From contig DATEMU010000015.1 of NCBI GenBank assembly GCA_035275405.1, forward strand, positions 310,001 through 374,000: DNA of 64,000 nucleotides, in the 5' to 3' direction. The translations under genes and the position numbers were made by a program. Origin of the DNA: Phycisphaerae bacterium. GTDB lineage: Bacteria; Planctomycetota; Phycisphaerae; UBA1845; UTPLA1. Within the stretch, counting starts at the first letter, position 1, and each line of letters begins with the position of its first letter. The notes under the pieces are model-generated. The model was not told where the DNA came from. It searched no databases and was given only the letters and a program-made list of their open reading frames with translations. Shown piece after piece: positions 44,801 through 55,500 of this stretch.

Positions 44801-46208
44801 GGCGAGCGTCTGGCTGTACGGCCAGGCGTACACGACGTTCCATGTCAGCCCCAACGGTTACATCGTGTTCGGCACTCCGGATACCTGGTTCCTGGAGACG
44901 ACGGAGAAACATTTCCTGTTTCCGAGGATCTCGGCCTTCTTTGACGATTTGGATCCGACCATGGGCGGCTCCGTGAGTTGGATACAGCTCGCCGACCGCG
45001 TGGCCGTCACCTGGCTCAATGTCCCCGAGTGGTTCGGTTTCAACTCCAACACGTTTCAGGCGGAGCTTTACTTTGACGGTCGGATTCAAATCACCCTGCT
45101 GAACCTCGACGCCTTTGACGGGCTGGTCGGGCTTTCAGCCGGCTCGGGCTTGTCGCCGGATTATTACGAGTCCGACCTTTCTGCGATCATTCCGTGCAAC
45201 GAGGAAGCGCCAATGGCGTTGGAGGAGACCGCCGAGACGCCCATGAACGCGTCCGCCGCGGTGATGCTAACGGCGACCGACGAGAACGACAGCACGCTTA
45301 CTTATATTGTCACGTCATTACCGACGCATGGACGATTGAGCGATCCCCTGTCCGGGCCGATTGAAAGCGTCCCCTACGAACTGGCGGCGGGCGGCCGCGA
45401 GGTCCATTATGCAGGGTATTCCGGGTTTGCCGGCGGGGACGCGTTCAGCTTTCAGGCGGCGGATGCCTACTTTGTATCCAATGAGGCGGCGGTTCGCGTC
45501 CTGGTGGGGACACGGCAACCTGCTTATCAGTTTCCGCTGAACTCCAACCCGGGCTGGACGGTCCAGGGCGCCTGGGGGTTTGGACCGCCGCTGGGATTGA
45601 GCGGTGATCCTGCCACTGCATGGACCGGCTCCAATGTTTTTGGGTTCAACCTTGCCGGCGCCTATTCGAACAATATTGGATCGCCCCAATTCCTGACGAC
45701 GTCGGTCATGGACTGTTCGACGCTGGCAGGAACGCGCGTTCGCTTCCGACGCTGGCTGGGCATCCAGGCGTCGAGCGGAGATCAGGCGAAGGTTGAAGTG
45801 GCGACCAGCCAAAATCCCTGGACGCCCGAATGGCAGCACGTTGGGACCGCGATCGGCGATACGAGCTGGACGCTCGTGGATCTGGACATCTCCGGATTGG
45901 CGGACGGGAAGACCGGAGTGCGAGTGCGATGGGGTCTGGGCCCGACGGACGCTTCGGGAACTTCCTGCGGATGGAATCTCGACGACATCGAAATCTGGGG
46001 CATCCCGCCGGGTCCGTGCAACGAAGTAATACCGGGGGACGCGGATTTGAACGGAGTCGTCGATGGCCGGGACGTGGCGGCATTTGTCGAGGTCTTACTC
46101 AACCCCCCGGGGCCGGGTGTTCACGAACAATGCGCTTCTGACCTGGTCGTGGACGGCATTGTCAACTTGCAGGACGTCGAGTTCCTGGCCGGCGAGCTGC
46201 TCAAGTAA
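41823..46208 (+). CDS. Giant exported subtilisin-like (S8) protease with dockerin-like tail, copy 1
   Basis: 1461 aa from GTG (GGAAGAGG upstream). Signal peptide about 1-25. A long N-terminal propeptide-like region (about 30-235) precedes the S8 domain: D261 (LVYDSGT), H290 (HSTHVAGT), oxyanion N402 (AAGNER), S488 (GTSMAAPT). A Greek-key-like domain follows (LRVTLAWDD...), then a fibronectin-like unit, a domain around SVSWIQLADRVAVTWLNVP that is also found in copies 2 and 3, cadherin-like repeats, and a jelly-roll domain (NSNPGWTVQGAWGF...WNLDDIEIW). The tail is a dockerin-like pair (DADLNGVVDGRDV...). All catalytic residues are present. Confidence 0.93.
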   Translation: MARGFLGSALALWALALSAPSPARSQVRWHSGSTSVPAATRDQIHSSIQALATNETDRHVLVKLDGPAPRALAAQLAADGLVLLDYVGDDAYFATLRATPQNAERLANSQSVKNVVAISSSWKLHPDLTADRVPPWAIVGRNGPTAKVGAIEKTEAGAGLTIAAYVKLHPDVRLEVEGVEACRRHGAKIRSYLSTINGLVVEMPLANVAVLAEEDIVEWIEPPLPRLGPTNNGIRARVGANTAQAPPYGLTGAGVTALVYDSGTARASHVDFGGRLSIRDGAPLYEHSTHVAGTLGGSGAASGGLHRGMAPGVQIESYGFEQSGGPAPGFLYTDPGDLEADYGDAINSHGANLANNSIGTNVAVNGFPCEWEGNYGLTSSVIDAIARGSLGTPLPIVWAAGNERKFPSRCGALYGTIAPPSGSKNALCVGAVNSNDDSMTSFSGWGPTDDGRLKPDICAPGCEVGGDNGVTSTSGSSDVAYSVFCGTSMAAPTVTGLGALLLEDYRAQYPERPDFRSATLKAVLAHTAIDLGNTGPDYQFGYGSVRVVPAIEQLRSGYFVEGSLELGSVYQASVTVIDGEAPLRVTLAWDDAPAAPNVVTTLVNDLELRVYDPTDGVHFPWTLDAANPAAPAIRIQADHLNNMEQVVIDGPAPGVYRIEVTGFTLPMGPQTFSLCASPRLAPCSSRGSLAIGRSTYSCFDSLTVQVVDCDLNANDQTVETTTAHVASGTNPIGSMVQLTESAADSATFTGTVQLTETLSPRMERGTEFLIPEVVEGDPELVEVWRLLSGEPGAELLVTHGDSVAASYVDADDGEGGSNVMVSDSANVDCQGPATNNLQVASLGPRRATITFDTDEPVYASLLYGTDCEALSSVASSGGIRTQHTINLKDLVETTTYYYVVWIMDEAGNFSVVPSDESCLSFTTPVVPEFFTEIFESDDNDLEMRSILFTPDGSADFYTACVEPITILPTNPTGGTVLAMPDDGPPVTINVGGGASVWLYGQAYTTFHVSPNGYIVFGTPDTWFLETTEKHFLFPRISAFFDDLDPTMGGSVSWIQLADRVAVTWLNVPEWFGFNSNTFQAELYFDGRIQITLLNLDAFDGLVGLSAGSGLSPDYYESDLSAIIPCNEEAPMALEETAETPMNASAAVMLTATDENDSTLTYIVTSLPTHGRLSDPLSGPIESVPYELAAGGREVHYAGYSGFAGGDAFSFQAADAYFVSNEAAVRVLVGTRQPAYQFPLNSNPGWTVQGAWGFGPPLGLSGDPATAWTGSNVFGFNLAGAYSNNIGSPQFLTTSVMDCSTLAGTRVRFRRWLGIQASSGDQAKVEVATSQNPWTPEWQHVGTAIGDTSWTLVDLDISGLADGKTGVRVRWGLGPTDASGTSCGWNLDDIEIWGIPPGPCNEVIPGDADLNGVVDGRDVAAFVEVLLNPPGPGVHEQCASDLVVDGIVNLQDVEFLAGELLK

Positions 46209-46262
46209 CCGGCCCAGTTTCGGCACCGCCGCGTGCCGGCAACCTCCACCCATCAAATTCCG

Positions 46263-46292
46263 TTATTGTTTGCGTTAACTTCAGGGTACAAT
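46263..46292 (+). promoter_or_regulatory. Candidate promoter of subtilase copy 2
   Basis: TTATTG (46263-46268), an 18-nt spacer and TACAAT (46287-46292), 45 nt before the GTG start. It implies that copy 2 can be expressed apart from copy 1. Confidence 0.35.
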
Positions 46293-46337
46293 GCCCGATA
46301 ACGCCGACCAAGAAAGTCCGGTTCGGGAGGATTTGAA

Positions 46338-49300
46338 GTGACCAAGATGTCTTCGCGCGTCGTTTTCCTCGCTTCATGGCTGATGGGGATGGCGGTCCTG
46401 TCGAGTGTGGCTGCCGGCGACGTTCGCTGGCGCAATGGATCGGCGCCAATTCCGCGGCGCCAACCAGGCCAAATCGGTATGGCGATCGAAGAGATCACGC
46501 GAGGGGGCGGCGCGCGCCATATCGTCGTGCAATTCGATGAGCCCATCACGGATAACGACAAGACGACGCTGGCGGCGGCGGGAATTCGCCTGCTGGACTT
46601 CCTGGGGGATAACGCGTTCTTTGCCTCGGTCGATCGCAGTCGCCTCGATGCGGCAGCCCTTGCCGCAGTGCCGGGCTTTTCGCGCGTCACGGTCGTCGAC
46701 CCGAGTTGGAAGCTGCATCCATCTCTGTCGATCGGTGAGATTCCGAAATGGGCGATCCAGGCCCCGGAGGAACTCGACGAAGGCGAAGCGGGTTCGTCGC
46801 GCGAGGGTCCTCTGCCGGCCGATCCGATCGTGGCCGTCCTGGTGAAGTTTCATCCGGATGTGCCCCTCGCGACGGAGGCGGTGGATATCTGCAGGCAGTA
46901 TGGGGCCAACGTGAAGTCATCCCTGTCGCTCGTCAACACGCTCGTGATCGAACTTCCTCAATCAATGTTGATGATGCTCGTGGCGGAAGACGCGGTGGAA
47001 TGGATGGAACCGCCGCTTCCGGCGCTTCAGGAGATTAACGCCGAAAACCGGGCGCTGACCGGGGCCAACACGGTACAGGCACCGCCTTACAGCCTCACCG
47101 GCGCGGGTGTAAATGTCTTGATCTATGACGGCGGGCGAGTGCGTACTACGCACGTCGATTTTCAAGGCCGCGCCGTGATCGGTTCGGCAGAAGCGACTTG
47201 CAGCACCATTAGCAGTCACTCGACTCACGTCGCCGGCACGGTCGGTGGCGCGGGCGTGGCCAATGCGAACAACAAGGGCATGGCCCCAGGTGTGAACATC
47301 ATTTCATATGGCTTTGATCAGGATGCATCGGGGACCGGTTGTCCGCCGTTGAGTCAGGGGTTCCTTTATACCAACCCCGGCGACTTGAACCATGACTACA
47401 ACGCGGCGATCAACGCGGACGGGGCGCATATTTCCAACAACTCGATCGGCACAAACACGGCGCCGAACGGGTATCCCTGTTCATGGGAAGGTGATTACGG
47501 CGTAACCGACACGCTCATCGACTCGATTGTCCGCGGGGGGCTGGGGACGCCCTTTCGGGTGATCTGGGCCAACGGGAACGAACGGCAAACCTCGACCTGT
47601 AACGACCCGAACCCGAACGTTCCGGCGGGCTATCACAAGACCGCGCCGCCGGCGTGTGCGAAGAACCATATCACCGTCGGGGCGACCAATGCGAACGACG
47701 ACTCGATGACCAGTTTCTCGAGTTGGGGTCCGGCGGATGACGATCGCATGAAGCCCGACGTCTCAGCGCCGGGGTGTCAGGCGGGAGGGGATGGAGGGGT
47801 GACTTCCTGCACCAGTACCAGCGACACCTCTTATGGGTCATCGTGCGGTACGTCGATGGCCTCCCCCACGGTGTGCGGCTTGTCGGCGCTCATCATGCAG
47901 GACTATCGGGCGCACTTCGGGATGGCCACGCCGTTCATGCGGAACTCGACGCTGAAGATCCTCCTGGCGCATACGGCGGTGGATCGCGGCAATGTCGGTC
48001 CGGACAATCAGTTCGGCTATGGCTCGGTGCGCGTGCAGCCCGCCATCGACTTCATGCGGAGCAATAACTATGGGAACTTCCTCGAGAACCAGATCAGCCA
48101 GGGGGGCTCGTACAATACGCTGGTGGTGGTGAATCCCGGCGATCCAGTGATGAAGGTCACGCTGGCCTGGGATGACGTTCCGGGGACGCCGAACGTCAGT
48201 CCGGCGCTGGTGAACGACCTCGACCTCGTCGTGTTCGATCCGAACAACGTGCAGCGATTTCCCTGGACGCTCGGCGGTCTGGCCAATCCCAGCGCCCCGG
48301 CGGTGCAGACGCAGGCTAATCACGTGGACAATATCGAGCAGGTGCTGGTGAATGCGCCGATCCCGGGCGTGTACCGCGTCGAGGTGCATGGATTCAACGT
48401 GCCGCAGGGTCCGCAGCCGTTTTCGATTTGTGCGTCGCCGTTGTTGGTGAACTGCTCCCAGCAGGGGTTAATTGCTCTCGATCGGAATCAATACACGTGC
48501 ACCGCAAGCGCCACGATTCGAGTCGTCGACTGCGACCTCAACACCGATGATAACGTCGTCGAGACGGTTAACGTGACGGTCGATTCGACAACCGAGCCGG
48601 GAGGCGAGACGGTCCTCTTGACCGAGACCGGGGCGCAGACGGCGGCGTTCGAAGGTGCGATTTCGTTGGACTCAACGGATTCCTCCGGCGTCCTGCAAGT
48701 GGCCCATGGCGATACGGTGACGGCGACGTACACCGACGCGGACGACGGGTTGGGTGGGATCAACGTGGTTGTGACCGACACGTCGGCGGTCGATTGCCAG
48801 CCGCCTGTCATTTCCAATGTTCAGACATCGAACCTCGGCCCGCACACGGCGACCGTGACGTTCACAACGGACGAAGCGGCGCAGGGCACCGTTCGCTACG
48901 GGACGAGTTGCACCTCGCTGACCCAGTCGGTCTTGGAATCCGCCTTTGGCACGTCGCACACTCTCGTGCTCCAGGGTCTCCTGGACGATACGCAGTATTT
49001 CTTTGCGATCGACGCCGTCGATCCGGCCACGAACTCCGCCACAGACGACAACGCCGGCGGCTGTTACGCGTTTACTACGCCGGAGATTCCGGACTCCTTT
49101 ACCGAGGAATTCACGGCGGGCGATTTTGACCTCGACGATACGTCGCTTCTGTTCACGCCGAACGCGTCGATCGACTTCTACTCGCTGTGCTCAACTTCGA
49201 TCAGCGTACTGCCGACGGACCCGGCCGGTGGCACCGCTTTGACACTAGCAGACAACGCGAACGCCAACGTGGTGTTGACCGGTGCCAACCAGGTTTCGCT

Positions 49301-52300
49301 CTATGGCGTAAACTACGCCAGCTTTTTCATCGGCAGTAATGGCTATATCACGTTTACGGCGGGAGATACCGACTCGTCGCCGACGGTCGGGGATCACTTC
49401 GATACGGCTCGGATCTCCGCCCTGTTTGCCAACCTGAATCCGGCGCTGGGCGGAACCGTGTCATGGAAGGAACTCGCCGATCGCGCGGTCGTCACCTGGG
49501 AGAACGTCCCGGAAGCTTTGACCGCGAATACAAACACGCTTCAGGTGGAGATGTTTTTCGACGGCCGGCTAAGATTGAGTTTCCTGAGGGTGGACCTCAC
49601 CGACGGCATCACCGGCCTGTCGGGGGGCGGTGGCATTCCTCCCGATTACGCTGAAATGGACTTGTCGGCATTGGCCCCCAGCTGTGGTCCGCAGCCGCCG
49701 GCCGCGGCGAGTCGGACCATTGAAACCCCCGTCAGTATCGCGACCGACATTACGTTGGTTGCCGGCGACGACGGCGTCCCCGGTCCGCTGAGCTACATCA
49801 TTACGTCGTTACCCCTCGCACCTTTGGAAGACGTCGGCAACAGCTACTCGATTACACCCGGAGACTTGCCCTACACGCTCTTTGGCGGGGGCAATCAGGT
49901 CCGTTATCACTCCGGCGCGGCGCCGACGACCGATCCCTTCCAATTCAAGGTCAACGACGGCGGGACGCCTCCGACCGGCGGCGATTCCAACCTTGCAACC
50001 ATTACCGTGCAGGTTCAGCCGGTACTGGCGTTGCCGTTCTCGGATGCGTTCCCGACCACGACGTTTGATCCGGCGAAGTGGCATCTGATCGATACGGCCA
50101 CGATCGACGGCGTCGGAATCGCCGAACCGAGCCTGCCGAACTCGGCCCGGCTCAATGCCGATCCCAACGGCAGCGACGAAATCCGCACGCACCTGATCAA
50201 TCTGGCGAACGAAACGGCCGTACGGCTGATATATTTCTACCAACAGGCTGGAGGCGGCGAATCACCAGACGCGGGAGACGACTTGTTCGTGGAATTCTAT
50301 AACAACGTTGGAAGCTGGGAACTCGTAAACCAGCACTTCGGCTCCGAACCGGATATGGGGACCTATCAGCCAGTCAATGTGCTGTTGCCGGCATCGGCCT
50401 TCCACCCCGCCTTCCGGCTGCGCTTCCGCACGACCGGCACGTCCGGCGCGTTCGACGATTGGTTTGTCGATGACGTAAGCGTGACAGTGGCCAGCGCCCC
50501 GACCGCGAGCAACAGCGCCGTGACCGCGCCGTTCAACGGCTTCCTGGACATCACACTCATCGCCAGCGATCCCAACATGGATCCCTTGACCTATATCATC
50601 GCGTCGCTGCCCAGCAATGGAACGATCCAGGATCCGGGCGCCGGCCTGGCGGACATCACCACCGTCCCCTACACCCTCGCCGCCAACGGCAACCTTGTCC
50701 GTTATGTGCCCGATACCGGCTTCGGCGGACTGGACCCGTTCACGTTTATGGTCAACGACGGAGTGAATGATTCAAATGTGGCGACGGTATCGGTTACCGT
50801 CGAACCGGTGTTGACACTCCCGTTCATCGACACGTTCCCGACCACGACTTTCGATCCCGGCAAGTGGGGATTCATATCCAACGCGACGATCGACGGGCTG
50901 GGCATTGCCGAGCCGAGCGAGCCGTCTTCGGCACGGTTCAACGGCGACCCGGCCGCCGGCGACGAGATTCGCACCTATGCGATCGATTTATCGAGTGCCG
51001 GTGTCGCGCGCCTCACCTACTACTTCGAGTGCAGGGGCGGGGGAGAAAGTCCGGATTCCGGCGATGATTTGATCATCGAGTACCTCGACGGCTTCGGTGT
51101 TTGGAGGGAATTGCAACGGCATCCGGGCTCGCTTCCGGATATGACCACGTATCAGCAGGTTGATATGCAGCTTCCGGCGGGGGCGATGCATTCGAGCTTC
51201 CGCCTTCGGATTCGCAACTCAGGCACCTCGGGCGCGTTCGACGACTGGTTTGTCGATAATATTTCGCTGGTGGTAGCGAATGCGCCGACGGCGGTGAACG
51301 GCGCTGTGTCGACCCCGTCAGACACCCTCGTGAATATCACGCTGGTGGCCAGCGATCCGAACCTGGATCCACTGGACTACCTCATCACGACTTTGCCAAC
51401 GAACGGATCACTTCGCGATCTGAATAACGGGCTGATCATGGTCGCGCCGTACGCACTGATCGGGGGAGGCGACGGGGTGCGCTACACGCCCAACCTCGGT
51501 TTTTCCGGGAATGACGGGTTCCAATTCAAGGTGAGCGACGGAACGCACGAGTCGAATACCGCGACGGTGACGATCGCGGTTGGCGGCGCGCAGCCGGTGC
51601 ATGTTTTCCCATTGGATAGCGACCCGGGTTGGACGGCGGATGCGGGACCGGGCGGCGGCTCGGGACCCAATGGCGGTGGGTGGGCATTTGGCACACCAAC
51701 GAACACCGATCCGCCGTGCGGAACGGGCCGTGTCGATCCACCGGGCGGATTCACCGGGGCCACTGTGTACGGCTACAACCTGGCGGGATGTTATACGAAT
51801 AATCTGTTGTTTACGCGCTGGTTGACGACGACGGCGATCAATTGCACGAGCCTCTCCAGCGTGCAGCTTCGGTATCGGCGCTGGCTGGGCGTCGAGTCGG
51901 CGAACTTCGATCACGCGAACATTCAAGTGTCGAACGACGGGGTGAACTGGACGACCGTGTGGAATCACACGGCCACCACGGCAATCAACGACTCCACCTG
52001 GTCGCTTCAGACATACAGCCTGCTCGGCGTAGCGGACAATCAGCCGACGGTATTCCTGCGCTGGGGGATGGGTACAACGGACGGGTCCGTGACCTATCAG
52101 GGCTGGAACATCGATGACATCGAAATCCTCGCCCTTGCGCCCAGCGCGTGCAGCGGCGGGACCTACGGGGACGTTAATCTCGATTTGGCGATTGACGCCG
52201 GGGACGCCCAGAAATTCACTGACGTACTGCTTAATCCCGGCGGGGCCACTGCTGCGGAAAAATGCGCCGCGGATGTTCATGCGGATGGCACAATCGACGA

Positions 52301-52346
52301 TTTGGACCTCGAGGAATTCGTGGAGCTATTACTCGCCCAGCCCTAG
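46338..52346 (+). CDS. Giant exported subtilisin-like (S8) protease with dockerin-like tail, copy 2
   Basis: 2002 aa from GTG 46338 (GGGAGG seven nt upstream; ATG at 46347 is an alternative). Signal peptide about 1-30. Catalytic D264 (LIYDGGR), H297 (HSTHVAGT) and S506 (GTSMASPT) are all present. It has the same domain order as copy 1, plus two extra modules of about 260 aa in tandem (about residues 1230-1755), each a jelly-roll (FPTTTFDPxKW...) and a cadherin-like unit (LxASDPNxDPL...). The C-terminus has a jelly-roll (WNIDDIEIL) and a dockerin-like tail (DVNLDLAIDAGDA...). The central part is nearly identical to copy 3. Confidence 0.93.
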   Translation: MTKMSSRVVFLASWLMGMAVLSSVAAGDVRWRNGSAPIPRRQPGQIGMAIEEITRGGGARHIVVQFDEPITDNDKTTLAAAGIRLLDFLGDNAFFASVDRSRLDAAALAAVPGFSRVTVVDPSWKLHPSLSIGEIPKWAIQAPEELDEGEAGSSREGPLPADPIVAVLVKFHPDVPLATEAVDICRQYGANVKSSLSLVNTLVIELPQSMLMMLVAEDAVEWMEPPLPALQEINAENRALTGANTVQAPPYSLTGAGVNVLIYDGGRVRTTHVDFQGRAVIGSAEATCSTISSHSTHVAGTVGGAGVANANNKGMAPGVNIISYGFDQDASGTGCPPLSQGFLYTNPGDLNHDYNAAINADGAHISNNSIGTNTAPNGYPCSWEGDYGVTDTLIDSIVRGGLGTPFRVIWANGNERQTSTCNDPNPNVPAGYHKTAPPACAKNHITVGATNANDDSMTSFSSWGPADDDRMKPDVSAPGCQAGGDGGVTSCTSTSDTSYGSSCGTSMASPTVCGLSALIMQDYRAHFGMATPFMRNSTLKILLAHTAVDRGNVGPDNQFGYGSVRVQPAIDFMRSNNYGNFLENQISQGGSYNTLVVVNPGDPVMKVTLAWDDVPGTPNVSPALVNDLDLVVFDPNNVQRFPWTLGGLANPSAPAVQTQANHVDNIEQVLVNAPIPGVYRVEVHGFNVPQGPQPFSICASPLLVNCSQQGLIALDRNQYTCTASATIRVVDCDLNTDDNVVETVNVTVDSTTEPGGETVLLTETGAQTAAFEGAISLDSTDSSGVLQVAHGDTVTATYTDADDGLGGINVVVTDTSAVDCQPPVISNVQTSNLGPHTATVTFTTDEAAQGTVRYGTSCTSLTQSVLESAFGTSHTLVLQGLLDDTQYFFAIDAVDPATNSATDDNAGGCYAFTTPEIPDSFTEEFTAGDFDLDDTSLLFTPNASIDFYSLCSTSISVLPTDPAGGTALTLADNANANVVLTGANQVSLYGVNYASFFIGSNGYITFTAGDTDSSPTVGDHFDTARISALFANLNPALGGTVSWKELADRAVVTWENVPEALTANTNTLQVEMFFDGRLRLSFLRVDLTDGITGLSGGGGIPPDYAEMDLSALAPSCGPQPPAAASRTIETPVSIATDITLVAGDDGVPGPLSYIITSLPLAPLEDVGNSYSITPGDLPYTLFGGGNQVRYHSGAAPTTDPFQFKVNDGGTPPTGGDSNLATITVQVQPVLALPFSDAFPTTTFDPAKWHLIDTATIDGVGIAEPSLPNSARLNADPNGSDEIRTHLINLANETAVRLIYFYQQAGGGESPDAGDDLFVEFYNNVGSWELVNQHFGSEPDMGTYQPVNVLLPASAFHPAFRLRFRTTGTSGAFDDWFVDDVSVTVASAPTASNSAVTAPFNGFLDITLIASDPNMDPLTYIIASLPSNGTIQDPGAGLADITTVPYTLAANGNLVRYVPDTGFGGLDPFTFMVNDGVNDSNVATVSVTVEPVLTLPFIDTFPTTTFDPGKWGFISNATIDGLGIAEPSEPSSARFNGDPAAGDEIRTYAIDLSSAGVARLTYYFECRGGGESPDSGDDLIIEYLDGFGVWRELQRHPGSLPDMTTYQQVDMQLPAGAMHSSFRLRIRNSGTSGAFDDWFVDNISLVVANAPTAVNGAVSTPSDTLVNITLVASDPNLDPLDYLITTLPTNGSLRDLNNGLIMVAPYALIGGGDGVRYTPNLGFSGNDGFQFKVSDGTHESNTATVTIAVGGAQPVHVFPLDSDPGWTADAGPGGGSGPNGGGWAFGTPTNTDPPCGTGRVDPPGGFTGATVYGYNLAGCYTNNLLFTRWLTTTAINCTSLSSVQLRYRRWLGVESANFDHANIQVSNDGVNWTTVWNHTATTAINDSTWSLQTYSLLGVADNQPTVFLRWGMGTTDGSVTYQGWNIDDIEILALAPSACSGGTYGDVNLDLAIDAGDAQKFTDVLLNPGGATAAEKCAADVHADGTIDDLDLEEFVELLLAQP
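50030..51600 (+). repeat. Tandem duplication inside subtilase copy 2
   Basis: Two blocks of about 0.78 kb each (about 50030-50818 and 50819-51600) encode the same jelly-roll + cadherin-like pair. Shared landmarks include FPTTTFDP, ATIDG-GIAEPS, GGGESPD-GDDL, GTSGAFDDWFVD and LxASDPN-DPL. Confidence 0.85.
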
Positions 52347-52571
52347 GCGAACCAAGGGGACGTCGGCCTCAAAACGATGGTGGCAACGCACCCGCACTGC
52401 AGAATTGGGGATAAAGGCGACGCCCGCCCCCGCGTTGCCCTTTAGTTTTCCGCGGTGATTTGATACGATGGGGGGGCGTGAGGGAGTGCACCGCGAGTCG
52501 GACAAATCCACATTGGGGTGGAGAGGTCGCCTGGGCGGGCTCCATGAGACATTTCAATCAAGGAAAATAAC

Positions 52572-55500
52572 GTGTTCAAAATGCGCGCTCGTCGAGTGTT
52601 CCGGATCGTGACTCTGGTTGTGGTCGGCGCGGTCGCTGCCCGCGCGGATGCCGACATTCGCTGGCGAAACGGCGCGATGCCGTTAGCCCGCCGGCAGGCC
52701 GGACAGATCGGTCCCGCGATCGAGGAGCTCACGCGCGGGGTCGGGGCGCGGCACATGGTGGTGCAATTTGACCAACCGATCACAGAGGAGGATCGGGCGA
52801 AGCTGGAAGCCTCGGGGGTTCAGCTCCTTGATCCGTTAAGCGACAACGCATTCTTCGCGGCAGTGAACGGTCGCCCGCTGGACGCGGCGGGGCTGGCGGC
52901 GGTCCCGGGTTTTTCGCGGGTGGCGGCCGTCGATCCGAGTTGGAAGCTGCACCCGTCATTGGCGATGGGGGATATTCCCGCCTGGGCCATCGTCACGCCG
53001 GAGAAGAAGGAGACCGACGACCAAAAGGAGTCTGTTTCGCGCGCGGTGGAGCCGGTGGCGGCGGACGCCATGGTGGCGGTGTATATCAAGTTTCATGCGG
53101 ATGTGCCGCTGGCGACAGAGGCGGTGAATGTCTCCCGGCAGTATGGGGCGAACGTCAAGTCGCAGCTTCCAATCGTGAATACGTTGGTCATCGAGTTGCC
53201 GAGCGCCATGATCGCTGCATTGGCGGCGGAGGATATCGTGGAGTGGATCGAGCCGCCGTTGCCCGCCTTGCAGGAAGTCAACGCGGAGAACCGGGCGTTG
53301 ACGGGGGCGAACACGGTACAGGCCCCGCCGTACAGTTTGACCGGCGCGGGGGTGAACGTTCTCGTTTATGACGGTGGACGTGTTCGAACGACTCACGTCG
53401 ATTTTCAGGGGCGCGCCGTAATCGGATCGGCCGAAGCCCCGTGCAGCGGGCTTAGTGATCACTCCACTCACGTGGCCGGTACGGTCGCGGGTGGGGGTGT
53501 GGCCAATGCGAATAACAAGGGCATGGCCCCGGGCGCCAACATTATTTCCTACGGGTTCCAGCAAAGCGCATCGGGAACGACGTGTCCGTCGCTGAGCGCG
53601 GGCTTTCTGTATACGGACCCCGGCGACTTAAATCATGACTACGACGCGGCGATTAACGTGGACGGGGCGCATATTTCCAACAACTCGATCGGCACAAACA
53701 CTGCTCCGAACGGGTTTCCCTGTTCATGGGAAGGCGACTACGGCACCACTTCCGCCCTCATCGATTCCATTGTCCGAGGTTCATTGGGGTCGCCGTTCCG
53801 GGTTATCTGGGCGAATGGCAATGAGCGGGGATCGGGCGCATGCGGCACGACGTATCATACGACCGCGCCGCCGGCGTGCGCGAAGAACCACATAACGGTT
53901 GGGGCGCTGAACGCCAACGACGATTCTCTTACTAGTTTTACTAGTTGGGGCCCGGCGGATGATGATCGCATGAAGCCCGATGTGTCCGCGCCGGGTTGCC
54001 AGGTCGGTGGGGACGGTGGGGTGACATCGTGTCTGGCTTCGAGCGATACGGCGTACGGATCGTTCTGCGGGACATCGATGGCCTCCCCCACGGTGTGCGG
54101 CCTGTCGGCGCTCATCATGCAGGACTATCGGGCGCACTTCGGGATGGCGACGCCCTTCATGCGGAACTCGACACTGAAGATCCTGCTGGCGCATACGGCG
54201 GTGGATCGCGGCAATGTCGGTCCGGACAACCAGTTCGGCTACGGCTCGGTGCGGGTGCAGCCGGCCATCGACTTCATGCGCAGCAACAACTACGGCAACT
54301 TCATCGAGAACCAGGTTAGCCAGGGGGGCTCGTACAATACGCTGGTGGTGGTGAATCCCGGCGATCCGGTCATGAAGGTGACGCTGGCGTGGGATGACGT
54401 GCCGGGGACGCCGAACGTCAATCCGGCGCTGGTGAACGATCTCGACCTCGTGGTCTTCGATCCGAACAACGTGCAACGCTTCCCGTGGACGCTCGGCGGT
54501 CTGGCCAATCCCAGCGCCCCGGCGGTGCAGACGCAGGCCAATCACGTGGACAATATCGAGCAGGTCTTGGTGAATGCCCCTACGCCGGGTGTGTATCGCG
54601 TCGAGGTGCGGGGATTCAATGTGCCGCAGGGCCCGCAGCCGTTCTCGGTTTGCGCCTCGCCGCTGCTGGTGAACTGCTCGCGGCAGGGCCTGATCACGCT
54701 TGATCGTGTCAAGTATGCGTGCAGCAGTTCGGCCACGATCCGTGTCGTCGATTGTGACCTCAACACCAATGACAATGTCGTTGAGACTGTCAACGTCACG
54801 ATTGGTTCCACGACGGAGCCGGCGGGCGAAACCGTTCTCCTGACGGAAACGGGCGCCCAGACGGCGACGTTCCAGGGTTCGATTAGTCTCTCGACAACGG
54901 ACAGCCCCGGGGTGCTGCACATCGCCCATGCCGACATGGTGACGGCCACGTACATCGACGCCGATGACGGCCTCGGCGGCCTGAATGTCGTCGTGACGGA
55001 TACGGCGACCGTGGATTGCGTGCCGCCCATCATCAGCAACGTACAGGTTTCGGCGATTGGCCCGCACACGGCGACGGTGACCTTCGACACCGACGAACTG
55101 GCCAACGGCGTTGTTCATTACGGGACGACTTGTGGGACGCTGACTTCGTCTGCGGCAGAAGGCGGCGATCATACGGCGCATTCCGTGGTGATTAGCGGCA
55201 TCGATGAGAATTCGACGTACTTCTTTTCCGTCGAGGCGACGGACCAGGCGGCCAACGCGGCGTCGGATGACAATTCGGGCGCTTGCTACACGTTTCAGAC
55301 GCCGGATATTCCCAATTTCTTCACCGAGAATTTCGACGGCAACGATAACGACATGGACAATCGGAGCGTCCTCTTTACGCCGAATGGATCCTTCGACTTC
55401 TATGCGATGTGCGGCGCGCCCATCGTAGCGTTGCCCACGGACCCAACCGGGGGGACACCGATCACCAGCTGGACCGGAACGGCGGATGACGGCAACGCGC

